The notes under the pieces were generated by a model. The model was not told where the DNA came from. It searched no databases and was given only the letters and a program-made list of their open reading frames with translations. The position numbers were made by a program, and so were the translations under genes. A stretch of DNA of 6,664 nt from Spirochaetota bacterium (lineage in GTDB: Bacteria; Spirochaetota; Spirochaetia; B11-G9). Location: the NCBI GenBank assembly GCA_003641695.1, contig QNBL01000157.1:1-6664 (forward strand), in the 5' to 3' direction. Position 1 is the first letter of the stretch; each line of letters begins with the position of its first letter. Shown piece after piece: positions 6,394 through 6,664 of this stretch.

Positions 6394-6664
6394 TAATTAT
6401 CTCTGTTCAAACCGGGAAGAGGTCTGGCGCTTATCTCCCCGGACAAAGCACCGGGGTACTGGGATCCTGCAGAATCAAAAGCAGCAACGGCAAAATAGTA
6501 AAGCCTTCCGTTAGTCAGGTTGTGGATGGTGATGGAAGTACCGCCGGTAACAATTATGGGAGAGGAACCATCTCTGCCCTCTTTCCCAAAATACACTCCC
6601 TTCCGGGTTCCGTAATACACCATATAACCGGCAACATCAGGCTCTCCAATCCCCTTCCAGTCAA
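6393..6664 (-). CDS. C-terminal fragment of a fibronectin type III domain protein (5' end beyond the right edge)
   Basis: The last 89 codons are visible, read from 6662 to the TAA at 6393-6395. The frame is open to the right edge, so the real start lies outside the window; the Met at 6623 is internal to the domain and is not the start. The visible part is most of one fibronectin type III domain: the first Trp (DWKG), EPDVAGYMVYYGTRKG, the middle strand TSITIHNLTNGRLYYFAVAA and the closing FDSAG...GEISARP. The protein ends eight residues after the fold, in a short LPGLNRDN tail. Bacterial FN3 domains of this type usually occur in secreted or surface proteins as beta-sandwich spacers or ligand-binding modules, but the N-terminal part needed to judge location is missing. 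Its stop overlaps the TPR start by one base (TAATG), so the two genes are probably co-transcribed and translationally coupled. Confidence 0.88.
   Translation of the reverse strand, partial: DWKGIGEPDVAGYMVYYGTRKGVYFGKEGRDGSSPIIVTGGTSITIHNLTNGRLYYFAVAAFDSAGSQYPGALSGEISARPLPGLNRDN

Noticed and set aside
6621..6623. ATG at 6623 as the start of a 76-residue protein
   Set aside because: The frame continues upstream to the window edge with typical FN3 residues (DWKG, EPDVAGY), so this Met is inside the domain.

Overview
The window is one uninterrupted block of protein-coding sequence, all on the minus strand, and it reads right to left as part of an operon. In transcription order it holds: the 3' end of a gene whose product ends in a fibronectin type III domain (right edge); an 805-residue TPR protein; a 289-residue HDOD protein; a 306-residue metallo-beta-lactamase-fold hydrolase; a 427-residue radical SAM protein of the spore photoproduct lyase-like (SplB) family; and the N-terminal 300 residues of a protein I do not recognise, which runs off the left edge.

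The junctions are very tight. In order they are a 1-base TAATG overlap, a 23-base overlap, then gaps of 8, 2 and 12 bases. No intergenic stretch is large enough for an internal promoter or terminator, so the promoter should lie beyond the right edge and the terminator beyond the left. I saw no RNA genes, mobile elements, CRISPR arrays or plus-strand genes. Every plus-strand open frame lies opposite one of these genes.

The gene content and protein style suggest a bacterium of moderate GC content. A free-living spirochaete (Spirochaeta/Treponema-like) is my best guess, but this is an impression from protein style and gene combination; no marker gene is present to fix the taxonomy.

Functionally the block looks like a signalling and scaffold cassette. 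The TPR protein is a large protein-interaction scaffold with a duplicated C-terminal motif. The HDOD protein keeps most HD-type metal ligands. The MBL protein has a full set of candidate metal ligands and resembles phosphodiesterase/RNase Z-type hydrolases. The SplB-like protein has the radical SAM Cys motif but appears to lack the catalytic cysteine of true spore photoproduct lyase. The tight packing suggests co-expression, but a shared pathway is inference. The most notable points are the C-terminal repeat of the TPR protein, the SplB-like enzyme with a substituted donor position and extra cysteines, and the unrecognised last gene.
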